Source of the DNA: Ruminococcaceae bacterium UBA4871
GTDB taxonomy: Bacteria; Bacillota; Clostridia; Oscillospirales; Acutalibacteraceae
DNA: 64,000 nt
Direction of reading: 5' to 3'
Assembly: GCA_002399445.1 (NCBI GenBank)
Contig: DHDR01000019.1
Span: 69,504-133,503 of the forward strand
Of the stretch, positions 8,435 through 16,098 are shown in pieces (position 1 is the first letter of the stretch; every line of letters starts with the position of its first letter). The position numbers were made by a program, and so were the translations under genes. Under the pieces are notes generated by a model, which searched no databases, was not told the DNA's origin, and saw only the letters and a list, made by a program, of their open reading frames with translations.

Positions 8435-8977
8435 ATGCAGGGGGATGATACAATAAAAAAGATATCGATTATTCATCCGCTGCAGCCAATTTATTCTTCC
8501 AGTTCCCGTGTGCTGATTTTAGGAACAATGCCGTCACCTAAATCCCGAGAAAATGGATTTTATTACGGACATCCGCAGAATCGTTTTTGGCGTGTTTTAG
8601 CTGCAGTGTTAAGGGAACCTGTTCCAATATCTATCGAAGAGAAAAAGCATTTACTGTTTGCACACGATATAGCCCTGTGGGATGTGCTGCATGCGTGTAG
8701 TATTCATGGGGCAGATGATTCCACTATTGGCAATCCTGTAGCAAACCCGATTAGCACACTTTTGCAGCGGACATGCGTTCAAAATATTTTTACAACAGGA
8801 CGGAAAGCCTATTCTTTATATGAAAAATTGGTTTATATGCAGACCGGTATCCATGCAGTTTATCTGCCATCTACCAGTCCGGCCAACTGCCGTATGACAA
8901 TGGAACAACTCGTACAGGCGTATAGTTGTATCATAGAAAAAATTGAGATAAAAGGTGATAAAAACAACGATGGATGA
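8435..8977 (+). CDS. DNA-deoxyinosine / uracil-DNA glycosylase family protein
   Basis: A small base-excision repair glycosylase of the uracil-DNA glycosylase superfamily, close to the family annotated as DNA-deoxyinosine glycosylase (removes deaminated bases such as hypoxanthine or uracil). The 180-residue product shows GTMPSPKSRENGFYYGHPQNRFW near the N-terminus, the DVLHACSIHGADDSTIGNP central segment and LPSTSPAN near the end, the superfamily's DNA-intercalation motif. The ATG at 8435 is the first plausible start beyond the tRNA terminator but has no good ribosome binding site; a GGGGGA lies just inside the gene instead. The 3' end overlaps the MATE gene by 8 bases. Exact substrate is not deducible. 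Confidence 0.85.
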   Translation: MQGDDTIKKISIIHPLQPIYSSSSRVLILGTMPSPKSRENGFYYGHPQNRFWRVLAAVLREPVPISIEEKKHLLFAHDIALWDVLHACSIHGADDSTIGNPVANPISTLLQRTCVQNIFTTGRKAYSLYEKLVYMQTGIHAVYLPSTSPANCRMTMEQLVQAYSCIIEKIEIKGDKNNDG

Positions 8978-10340
8978 GACTACAATCACTGAACAGCGTC
9001 AGAATCGAATGGGTGTACAAAAAATGTTACCTCTGGTTTTGAGTATGTCATTGCCAACAATCTTTTCCATGCTGGTGCAAGCAATGTACAATATTGTTGA
9101 CAGCTTTTTCGTTTCACGCATTAATGAAAGTGCTTTAACTGCTGTTTCACTTGCATTTCCAATACAAAATTTACTGATAGCAGTCGGTATCGGAACAGGC
9201 ATTGGTCTGAATTCTTTAATTTCCAGAAGATTAGGTGAAAAACGTTACACAGAAGCAGATCAAGCTGCAGCACATGGGGTGCTGCTCAGTTTGTTAAACT
9301 ATTTTATTTTTTTGTGCATTGGTTTATTCTTTACACATGTATTTGTCAGTGCATTTACAGAAGATCCGCAAATTGTTTCTTGGTCTGTGCAGTATCTTCA
9401 GATTGTCTGCATTTTTTCTTTTGGATTTTGCTTTGAAATTAACCTTGAAAAAGTAATTGGTGCAACTGGAAATATGGTCTATCCAATGTTGTTCCAAATT
9501 TCAGGTGCTGTGCTTAACATTGTCTTAGATCCGGTATTTATCTTTGCACTGCATATGAAGGTAGCTGGTGCAGCGGTTGCCACTGTCATTGGTCAGTGTG
9601 TTTCCATGTTGCTTGCAATATATGTCATGAAATCGCGAAAAACAATAGAGGTACATATTTCTCTGCGAAATTTTCACTTTAGCTGGTCAATTATTAAAGA
9701 TATCTATCAGGTTGGATTACCCTCGATTGTCATGAATGCAATTGGTTCAGTAATGATCGGCGCTTTAAATGCCATCCTCATTACTTTTCAACAAATAGGG
9801 AAAACAGCCGTTGCTTTCCTGGGTGTTTATTTTAAATTACAGTCTTTTGTATTTATGCCGATTTTCGGACTGAATCAAGGCATAATTCCGATAATGGGAT
9901 ATAATTATGGTGCACGAAAAAAAGACCGTCTCAACAGTGCATTACGAATTGGAATTATTATTGCCGTTTCCATTATGTTTGTTGGTATGATTTTGTTCAT
10001 GACAATTCCGAGTCAATTGCTTGGTATTTTTAATGCATCTGCTAATATGCTTGCACTTGGAATTCCCGCGCTTCGTACCATCAGCCTTTGTTTCATTCCA
10101 GCAGCATTTGGTATTCTTATTACTGCTGAGTTTACCGCAGTTGGCAAGGGCCTTTACAGCTTGATTGTCACACTGATGCGGCAATTATGTGTGCTGCTTC
10201 CAGCGGCAACAATTCTCGCAAAAGTGACTGGTCAGGTAAGTGCTGTGTGGTTTGCTTTCCCGATTGCAGAAGTTGTTTCGTTACTGACCAGTGTACTGCT
10301 GCATTGTCACCTGAAAAAAACGCTATTAAAAGACATGTAA
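8970..10340 (+). CDS. MATE family multidrug/metabolite exporter
   Basis: A twelve-helix membrane antiporter of the MATE/NorM-DinF superfamily, usually exporting cationic drugs or metabolites with Na+ or H+ entry. The 456-residue product is hydrophobic throughout; LVLSMSLPTIFSMLVQAMYNIVDSFFVSR at the N-terminus and FGLNQGIIPIMGYNYGARK in the second half are family hallmarks. A GTG at 8955 is also in frame, but AAAGGTGA at 8951-8958 is better spaced for the ATG at 8970. The gene overlaps the glycosylase gene by 8 bases. Substrate unknown. Confidence 0.93.
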   Translation: MDETTITEQRQNRMGVQKMLPLVLSMSLPTIFSMLVQAMYNIVDSFFVSRINESALTAVSLAFPIQNLLIAVGIGTGIGLNSLISRRLGEKRYTEADQAAAHGVLLSLLNYFIFLCIGLFFTHVFVSAFTEDPQIVSWSVQYLQIVCIFSFGFCFEINLEKVIGATGNMVYPMLFQISGAVLNIVLDPVFIFALHMKVAGAAVATVIGQCVSMLLAIYVMKSRKTIEVHISLRNFHFSWSIIKDIYQVGLPSIVMNAIGSVMIGALNAILITFQQIGKTAVAFLGVYFKLQSFVFMPIFGLNQGIIPIMGYNYGARKKDRLNSALRIGIIIAVSIMFVGMILFMTIPSQLLGIFNASANMLALGIPALRTISLCFIPAAFGILITAEFTAVGKGLYSLIVTLMRQLCVLLPAATILAKVTGQVSAVWFAFPIAEVVSLLTSVLLHCHLKKTLLKDM

Positions 10341-10403
10341 TGAATGAAGCCTGACTTTACACACAGATCACAAGTGAACAGAGAGTTGTTTAATTAAAAA
10401 TAT

Positions 10404-10457
10404 CGTCCAACTTTTTGAGAGCAATCATTGGTTGGACGGTACTTTTTATTTTTTTCT
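10404..10457 (+). terminator. Intrinsic terminator between the MATE gene and cwlD
   Basis: CGTCCAAC (10404-10411) pairs with GTTGGACG (10431-10438) across a 19-base loop; T-rich GTACTTTTTATTTTTTTC follows. It lies immediately before the cwlD ribosome binding site. Confidence 0.8.
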
Positions 10458-10486
10458 AATCATATCAATGCTTGAGGTGATTTGTT

Positions 10487-11281
10487 GTGAAAGCATTCCG
10501 GGTAAATTTTTGGATGATTTTGACACTCATTGTTGCCTCTATAGGTTTTTTAATATTGATCTACATATCATCTTTTCATGCAGCGCAGTTGGCCACAGAG
10601 ACAAAAACAGTTCAGCCGCTGGTTGTATTAGATGCTGGTCACGGCGGAGAAGACGGGGGAGCGGTCGGCCGTTCTCCCGTACCTGAAAAAGTGCTGAATC
10701 TTACAATTGCGCAAAAGTTGGAAAAGAAACTTACACAGTCCGGATGCAAAGTGGTCATGACTCGTAATTCCGATGTAATGCTTGGTGATCATTCACTCTC
10801 GACACTTCGAGAAAGGAAAGCATCTGATATTCATAAACGTTTTTCCATTTTGCAGGCAAATCCAGGGTGTACCTTTGTCAGTATCCATCAAAATCACTTT
10901 TCTAATGGAATATACAGTGGGGCACAGGTCTTCTACTCCAAAAATAATCCCCAAAGTTCCGTTCTAGCGGAACAGATTCGGAAATCAATTGTATCGCAGG
11001 TGCAGCACGAAAATAAGCGAAAAAATAAAGCTGCCACAAGTTCAATCTATCTTCTTGCCCATGCAAAAGATCCGGCAGTTCTAGTGGAATGCGGTTTTTT
11101 ATCAAACGATTCTGAAGCACAGTTGCTGAATAATAGTCAGTATCAACAAAAGATGGCAGACGCAATTGCATCTGGAATTCTGCAGTATTTGCAAAGTAAA
11201 AATGAGCACACCGCTTCTGTTCCCAATGGGGACTTGTATTCCTCAGACTCTTCCGGTATAATAAGTAAAAAAGCAGGTTAG
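10487..11281 (+). CDS. cwlD: N-acetylmuramoyl-L-alanine amidase, CwlD-like
   Basis: An Amidase_3 zinc hydrolase cleaving the bond between N-acetylmuramic acid and L-alanine in peptidoglycan. The 264-residue product has one N-terminal membrane segment (about 7-29) and an extracytoplasmic domain with zinc ligands His52 (DAGHGGEDGG), Glu67 and His134 (SIHQNHF), and catalytic Glu201 (VECGFLSN). Single-domain size and architecture fit CwlD, which makes muramic delta-lactam in spore cortex; this role is inferred. The GTG start at 10487 is chosen because GAGGTGA lies 6 bases upstream. The gene is flanked by terminators and looks monocistronic. Confidence 0.9.
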   Translation: MKAFRVNFWMILTLIVASIGFLILIYISSFHAAQLATETKTVQPLVVLDAGHGGEDGGAVGRSPVPEKVLNLTIAQKLEKKLTQSGCKVVMTRNSDVMLGDHSLSTLRERKASDIHKRFSILQANPGCTFVSIHQNHFSNGIYSGAQVFYSKNNPQSSVLAEQIRKSIVSQVQHENKRKNKAATSSIYLLAHAKDPAVLVECGFLSNDSEAQLLNNSQYQQKMADAIASGILQYLQSKNEHTASVPNGDLYSSDSSGIISKKAG

Positions 11282-11309
11282 TTTACTTTCATGAATTGAA
11301 TATAGAATA

Positions 11310-11343
11310 AATAGGCTGCCAATTTTGGGCAACCTATTTTTGA
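11310..11343 (+). terminator. Intrinsic terminator after cwlD
   Basis: AATAGG-C-TGCC pairs with GGCA-A-CCTATT, a 10-bp stem with one C/A mismatch around the loop AATTTTG, ending in TTTTTT. Confidence 0.8.
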
Positions 11344-11358
11344 TTGGAAGAATATAAA

Positions 11359-12738
11359 ATGGGAAAAATCAAAAGTGTTTTTGTGTGTTCAGAGTGCGGA
11401 TATGAATCTGCAAAGTGGTACGGGAAATGTCCTGGGTGCGGAGCATGGAATACAATGACTGAAGAGTTACAGGAACCGGAATCACTGTACTCTGCAGGGA
11501 AAGATACTCGGCATCATGGAATGTCCAGTGATTCACAGGTAACACCAATTTGCGAAATCAGTCTTGCCGAAGAACCGCGTTATAAAACAGGCATATCAGA
11601 GTTGGACCGTGTATCAGGTGGCGGCATTGTCAAAGGTTCCTTAACTTTAATAAGTGGTGAACCGGGTATCGGGAAATCGACAATTCTGCTGCAGATTTGT
11701 GAGTATTTGGGAAATTCCCTAAAGATTTTGTACGTTTCAGGAGAAGAATCTAGTCGGCAAATCAAGCTTCGTGCAGATCGGCTGCACGTAAATTCAGAAA
11801 ATCTATATATTTTAGCGGAAACCAACGTACTGCGTATACTTGAACTTGTGCGCGCAGAAAAACCAGACTTACTAATGATTGATTCTATTCAGACAATGAA
11901 CGATACAGAATTGAGTTCTACTCCCGGCAGTGTTGCGCAAGTACGCGAATGTACAAATGTAATTATGCACACGGTGAAAGAACTTGATATTGCGGCAATT
12001 CTGGTAGGTCACGTAAACAAGGACGGTGCAATTGCCGGACCAAAAGTTCTCGAACATATTGTTGATGCAGTTTTATATTTTGAAGGTGACCGTCAAATGA
12101 GTTATCGGATTTTGCGCGCCGCAAAAAACCGCTATGGTTCTACCAATGAAATTGGTGTATTTGAAATGCGGGAAGATGGCTTGCATCAAGTGAAAAATCC
12201 ATCTGCATCCATGTTGACCGGACGGCCGCAAAATGTTTCTGGAACCTGTGTAACCTGCGTAATGGAAGGAAGTCGGCCAATTTTAGCAGAAATCCAAGCA
12301 TTGGCAACCACATCTGGCTTTGGGAATCCGCGTCGGATGGCCACTGGCTTTGACTATAATCGCATGAACTTGCTTTTGGCCGTGTTGGAAAAACGCGCGG
12401 GTTACTATTTTTCTAATTTGGATGCTTATATTAATGTAGTGGGAGGACTTCGGTTGGATGAACCAGCGTCAGATTTGGCAGTTGCGATGGCACTGGTTTC
12501 CAGTCTGAAAGATATTTCTTTAGCAGATGATGCCATTACTTTTGGGGAAGTGGGGTTGACAGGAGAAATCCGTTCTGTTATGCATGTAGAAGAAAGAGTC
12601 CATGAAGCAGAGCGGATGGGTTTCCGAAAATGTGTACTTCCATGGTACAACTTGAAACAAATTAACTCAGCGCGAACCAGCATGCAATTAATTGGAGTTA
12701 AAACTGTGAAGGAGGCGTTTGCTGCTTTGCAGGCGTAG
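11359..12738 (+). CDS. radA: DNA repair protein RadA (Sms)
   Basis: RadA is a RecA-like hexameric helicase that processes recombination intermediates. The 459-residue product has the N-terminal C4 zinc finger (C10, C13, C24, C27), Walker A GEPGIGKST (about 100-108), the RadA-specific KNRYG motif (256-260), and a C-terminal Lon-protease-like domain without a catalytic dyad. The ATG at 11359 is chosen over the in-frame TTG at 11344 because it gives the canonical N-terminus and follows GGAAG. The last 41 bases overlap a small gene on the opposite strand. Confidence 0.96.
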   Translation: MGKIKSVFVCSECGYESAKWYGKCPGCGAWNTMTEELQEPESLYSAGKDTRHHGMSSDSQVTPICEISLAEEPRYKTGISELDRVSGGGIVKGSLTLISGEPGIGKSTILLQICEYLGNSLKILYVSGEESSRQIKLRADRLHVNSENLYILAETNVLRILELVRAEKPDLLMIDSIQTMNDTELSSTPGSVAQVRECTNVIMHTVKELDIAAILVGHVNKDGAIAGPKVLEHIVDAVLYFEGDRQMSYRILRAAKNRYGSTNEIGVFEMREDGLHQVKNPSASMLTGRPQNVSGTCVTCVMEGSRPILAEIQALATTSGFGNPRRMATGFDYNRMNLLLAVLEKRAGYYFSNLDAYINVVGGLRLDEPASDLAVAMALVSSLKDISLADDAITFGEVGLTGEIRSVMHVEERVHEAERMGFRKCVLPWYNLKQINSARTSMQLIGVKTVKEAFAALQA

Positions 12739-12892
12739 CAACAGTATCTCCGGCTTCGTAATCATTACGAGAAAGCATTTGAATGCAACGGACACAACCG
12801 TTTGGTTCATAATGGGCAATAGCTGAAGGGGGCTCTATCGTACAGTAACCATCCTTTTGATATTTGCAGTCCTGATCACAACGTACAATCAT
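12698..12892 (-). CDS. Small cysteine-rich protein of unknown function
   Basis: A 64-residue protein convergent with radA and overlapping its 3' end by 41 bases. Supporting a real gene: a strong GAGGTGA ribosome binding site 7 bases before the ATG, and a patterned Cys arrangement (CDQDCKYQKDGYC in the N-terminal third, then CVRC) suggesting a metal site. The motif CxxxCKYQxxGxC recurs in short clostridial proteins that are often annotated, without evidence, as hydroxymyristoyl-ACP dehydratase. I do not accept that function; the product is far too small. The C-terminal tail past residue 50 is low-complexity. Confidence 0.72.
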   Translation of the reverse strand: MIVRCDQDCKYQKDGYCTIEPPSAIAHYEPNGCVRCIQMLSRNDYEAGDTVATPAKQQTPPSQF

Positions 12893-13061
12893 GATAATTC
12901 ACCTCTCATAAAGTATGGATGGAATTTTCATTTTTATTCGACAGCGGTATGGCAGATAACTGATAACTTATCAATAAATATATAAAAAATATATAAACAA
13001 TATATAAACTTAGATATTAGATATAGAGAACAAGAAAGAAGGAAAGGAAGTAGGGGGAGTC

Positions 13062-13814
13062 ATGATGAGGCAATGGGTAGAGTCACCGAATCTTCCAAAG
13101 CACCCTGTAACGGCAGTAGCAGTTTCCAGTCAAGCGCACGATGTGATTGCTGCATTGGAGCAGATGAAGATTCGTGTGCTGCGTGTACCAATTGCAAAGC
13201 AGTTTGCTGAACCGGTAGCCTCACATGCCGATATGCAATGTCATTTAACAGGCCATAACAGAGGAATTTGTGCTAATACACAGTTGCAAGATATATTTTG
13301 CAAACAATATGGTGGTGATTTTTGTCGAACAAGCATTGGCGACTTTTTAAGTTATCCCAAGGATTGCAGTCTTAATGCAGCTCGGGTTGGTCCGTTCATT
13401 TTTGCAAATCCCAAGTGTGTATGTAGTGAATTAAAAAACTCCATTCATCAGCTCGGTCTAACTTTTGTTCCAGTCCATCAGGGATATACAAAATGCAGCA
13501 TGGCAGTCGTCAAAAAAAATGCAATTATGACTGCAGATGCCGGTATTGCGGCTGCAGCTCGAAAAGTGGGTTTTGATGTGTTACTTCTGCAGCCTGGACA
13601 TGTTGTATTAAGTGGGTACTCTTATGGATTCATTGGAGGCACTTGTGGTAAGTTATCTTCAGATGTTTTGGCATTTGCAGGGTCAGTTAAAATGCATCCG
13701 CAAGCTGCCGAAATTTTTAAATTTTTAAAAAAGCACAATGTCAAAGCATTTTCTTTATGCGAAGGACCACTTCAGGATATCGGAGGAATTTTGCCATTGA
13801 TAGAGAATAAATAA
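13062..13814 (+). CDS. Conserved clostridial protein of unknown function (DUF6873-like)
   Basis: A 250-residue soluble protein whose sequence resembles a family of uncharacterised clostridial proteins that I believe is catalogued as DUF6873 with a GME-type (amidinotransferase-like) fold. Visible features are conserved-looking blocks HADMQCHLTG, CVCSELKNSIHQLG, HQGYTKCSMAVV, ITADAGIAAAARKVG, LLQPGHVVLSGYSYGFIGGTCG and a C-terminal LCEGPLQDIGGILPL. Glycine-rich loops and Asp/His pairs suggest an enzyme, but the reaction cannot be named. No signal peptide or membrane segment. The ATG at 13062 follows AGGGGGAG. The tyrosine recombinase gene follows 97 bases later under its own promoter. Confidence 0.75.
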   Translation: MMRQWVESPNLPKHPVTAVAVSSQAHDVIAALEQMKIRVLRVPIAKQFAEPVASHADMQCHLTGHNRGICANTQLQDIFCKQYGGDFCRTSIGDFLSYPKDCSLNAARVGPFIFANPKCVCSELKNSIHQLGLTFVPVHQGYTKCSMAVVKKNAIMTADAGIAAAARKVGFDVLLLQPGHVVLSGYSYGFIGGTCGKLSSDVLAFAGSVKMHPQAAEIFKFLKKHNVKAFSLCEGPLQDIGGILPLIENK

Positions 13815-13831
13815 AATAGGGTCAAAACAGC

Positions 13832-13860
13832 TTGACATGGCTAAAGAAAAAATGTAATAT
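13832..13860 (+). promoter_or_regulatory. Sigma-A-type promoter of the tyrosine recombinase gene
   Basis: TTGACA (13832-13837), 17-base spacer, TAATAT (13855-13860). The expected transcription start falls inside the palindrome that begins at 13862. Confidence 0.8.
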
Positions 13861-13861
13861 A

Positions 13862-13893
13862 TAATTATACAAAATGAACATTTTGTATAATTA
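13862..13893. repeat. 32-bp near-perfect palindrome at the recombinase promoter
   Basis: Arms TAATTATACAAAATG (13862-13876) and CATTTTGTATAATTA (13879-13893) are exact reverse complements around a 2-base AA centre. The site lies directly after the -10 box and just before the GGGAGG ribosome binding site. Read as a tyrosine-recombinase site, it can be parsed as two arms of about 11-12 bp around an 8-bp core; read as an operator, it would cover the transcription start. The left arm recurs after the gene at 14928-14941. Confidence 0.9.
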
Positions 13894-13911
13894 AGGGAGG
13901 GCTTATCACTT

Positions 13912-14922
13912 ATGAAACAGAAATATATGGATGAAGCTCCAGAAATTATCCGGCAGTTTATTGGGTACTTGCAGACGATTAAAGGAAAGTCGCCTAAAAC
14001 TGTCGAAGAATATTATTTAGACTTACGTACTTTTTTTCGGTATTTGAAGCAGCGCAAAGACCCAAAACTAGCCGATAAGCCCTTAAGTGAGATCTCTATT
14101 TCTGACGTTAATCTGGATTTGATCAAGTCCGTTACCTTAACACAAGTATATGAATATATGAATTACCTGACGGAAGTGCGTAAAAACGGTCCTTCTGCAC
14201 GTTCCAGAAAGTGTTGCAGTCTGAGAGCTTTTTTTAATTTTTTGACCAATAAGCTGCATTTGCTGGAGCAAAATCCAATTCGTGAATTGGAATCCCCTAA
14301 AATTAAAAAAAGCTTACCTAAGTATTTGACATTAGATCAAAGTATCAATTTGCTGAAACAAGTAGACGGTCCCTATAAAGAGCGTGATTACTGTATTTTA
14401 ATGTTGTTTCTCAACTGTGGAATGCGATTATCAGAACTTGTTTCTATTAATATCAATGATATTCGCCGTGGCACAAATACCTTACGTTTAATTGGAAAAG
14501 GAAATAAAGAACGTGTTATTTATCTAAATAAAGCTTGCTTATATGCGATTGATAATTACCTAAAGGTCCGCCCGAAAGATCACCTAAAAGATAGATATGC
14601 GCTATTTATCAGTAAGCAGCACAAACGCATCAGTCCTAAAACTGTTCAGCATTTAGTTAAAAAATATCTTGCTGATATCGATTTAGACGGAACCGGTTAC
14701 AGTGTCCATAAGCTTCGGCATACAGCAGCAACGCTTATGTACCAACAAGGGAATGTTGATATTCGAGTTTTGAAAGAAATTCTTGGACATGAGAACCTTG
14801 GTACAACGGAAATCTATACGCATCTTTCAAACTCTCAAATGGAAAAGGCTGCAGATGCCAATCCGCTTTCACATATGCTTTTACATCCTACTAATCAGAA
14901 GGATAACAAAGCCCAAAAATAG
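13912..14922 (+). CDS. Tyrosine recombinase, XerC/XerD-like
   Basis: A 336-residue site-specific recombinase with an N-terminal SAM-like core-binding domain (about 10-120) and a C-terminal catalytic domain. All six active-site positions are present: Arg172 (CGMRLSELV), Lys196 (GKGNKERVI), His266 and Arg269 (HKLRHTAA), His293 (LGHENLG), and nucleophile Tyr302 (IYTHLS). The GGGAGG ribosome binding site lies 11 bases before the ATG. It is longer than typical XerC/XerD (about 295-305) mainly through N-terminal and inter-domain insertions. A 32-bp palindrome overlaps its promoter and a matching half-site lies 6 bases after its stop. Roles could be chromosome dimer resolution or a local inversion/integration system. 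No other mobile-element genes are adjacent. Confidence 0.92.
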   Translation: MKQKYMDEAPEIIRQFIGYLQTIKGKSPKTVEEYYLDLRTFFRYLKQRKDPKLADKPLSEISISDVNLDLIKSVTLTQVYEYMNYLTEVRKNGPSARSRKCCSLRAFFNFLTNKLHLLEQNPIRELESPKIKKSLPKYLTLDQSINLLKQVDGPYKERDYCILMLFLNCGMRLSELVSININDIRRGTNTLRLIGKGNKERVIYLNKACLYAIDNYLKVRPKDHLKDRYALFISKQHKRISPKTVQHLVKKYLADIDLDGTGYSVHKLRHTAATLMYQQGNVDIRVLKEILGHENLGTTEIYTHLSNSQMEKAADANPLSHMLLHPTNQKDNKAQK

Positions 14923-14927
14923 CATTC

Positions 14928-14941
14928 TAATTATACAAAAT
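14928..14941. repeat. Direct repeat of the palindrome arm after the recombinase gene
   Basis: TAATTATACAAAAT matches 13862-13875 exactly and in the same orientation, so the recombinase gene is bracketed by two copies 1,066 bases apart. The following bases (ATTTTCAAGCTTTA) keep only part of the second palindrome arm. Confidence 0.75.
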
Positions 14942-15042
14942 ATTTTCAAGCTTTATCTTTATACTATATTAATTAATATAATATATAACATATATAATAT
15001 TCTATAATATTCGTTTTTTGATCTTTCAAAAAAGTTGGTACT

Positions 15043-15082
15043 AAAAAAGATCTTCTACATTCTTTTGTAGAAGATCTTTTTT
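15043..15082. terminator. Bidirectional intrinsic terminator between convergent genes
   Basis: A perfect 17-bp stem (AAAAAAGATCTTCTACA, 15043-15059, with 15066-15082) around a 6-base loop. A6 on one side and T6 on the other let it terminate the recombinase gene (+) and the DUF624 gene (-). Confidence 0.93.
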
Positions 15083-15124
15083 ATCAAATTTATTTTTAAA
15101 TAATAACATCAAATAATATCAATG

Positions 15125-15997
15125 CTATTCTTCATCATCATCCTCTTCATCATCATCGTCCACGAAATCTTTTTCTGATTTTATGTACTCTCCCCTTTCA
15201 GCAGCTTCTTTTTTCAAAACTGGCTGAATCATCAGGCGGTCAATCGTAGGATAGGCTAGCGAATTTATAGTATAAGACCAAAAACTCCAAATCAAAAATA
15301 CAGCCAGCAAAATTGCAACCATCAGCAACAAAGGCATATACTGGCCTGCCCATACTAAAAAGTAAAGAAAAAGGACCAGAAACCCAGAAATAAGGAATCC
15401 AATCAAGTTCCAACCCAAGGCAGCAATTGAAAAAATTCCGGCATTTTTGTATATTTGACGAAGTTTCATATCAAAGGTTACAATTTGAAGAGGAATATAG
15501 AATTGCATGGCTGTAAAAATAAAAAGGATCATTAAACTAACAGCAGAGGCAAATACCAAAAATGCAGTTCCGATTTTTGCCTGATTTCGCAAATAAAAAG
15601 AAATAGAAATCCCAAGGATCTCATATACCACATAACAAACCAAACCATTTGCAAGAAACTGTTTCCAGTTCTCTTTCAGTTTTGCAATAAAATCATGCAG
15701 AATAAAAACATGCTCTTCACGGATAAAATTTCGCGTCTCATATGTCAACCCTGCCAAAAACGGAGAAAGTGCAATCAAAGGGAGTCCTGCCAAAATGGCA
15801 TTGTTTGTTTTGACAGCAATTACGATACATGCAATAAAAAGCAAACTTGCGGGAATTGCAAACAGCAAGTTCAATTTGCTCAAATCCCAGAAATGCCGAC
15901 CATAAATTTTCCAATAATGAATAAAGCGGTTATCATGTGGCTCATCTTTAGAAACCCCAGGACCAGGACGGTCAAAATTTGAACTGAAAAGACCCAT
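15125..15997 (-). CDS. YesL-like DUF624 membrane protein
   Basis: A 290-residue integral membrane protein with about six hydrophobic helices (for example LLFAIPASLLFIACIVIAV and LIGFLISGFLVLFLYFLVW) and an extremely acidic C-terminal tail of Asp and Glu. The layout resembles the YesL/DUF624 family, which has no proven function and in some species sits with sugar-uptake genes; here no such neighbour exists. The ATG at 15997 is preceded by AAAGGAT; an in-frame TTG at 16027 lacks a ribosome binding site. It ends at the shared bidirectional terminator. The xer-like gene upstream ends 102 bases away in its own direction of reading. Confidence 0.75.
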   Translation of the reverse strand: MGLFSSNFDRPGPGVSKDEPHDNRFIHYWKIYGRHFWDLSKLNLLFAIPASLLFIACIVIAVKTNNAILAGLPLIALSPFLAGLTYETRNFIREEHVFILHDFIAKLKENWKQFLANGLVCYVVYEILGISISFYLRNQAKIGTAFLVFASAVSLMILFIFTAMQFYIPLQIVTFDMKLRQIYKNAGIFSIAALGWNLIGFLISGFLVLFLYFLVWAGQYMPLLLMVAILLAVFLIWSFWSYTINSLAYPTIDRLMIQPVLKKEAAERGEYIKSEKDFVDDDDEEDDDEE

Positions 15998-16098
15998 TAT
16001 TTCAGCTATCCTTTCTTCTTTTAACAAAAAATAATAATATATTCATCATACACCAAACAAGCATTTTACGCAATCATTTTATCTAATTCTTTATCTAA

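Noticed and set aside
8105..8476. A 123-codon minus-strand open frame across the tRNA cluster
   Set aside because: It is antisense to tRNA-Asp, Phe, Gly and Cys and reads through their conserved arms. Proteins of this type are a well-known annotation artefact; there is no ribosome binding site.
13862..14941. Small insertion sequence or integrated element carrying the recombinase
   Set aside because: There are no terminal inverted repeats beyond the palindrome, no second mobile gene and no disrupted gene. Kept only as a possible recombinase-site module.
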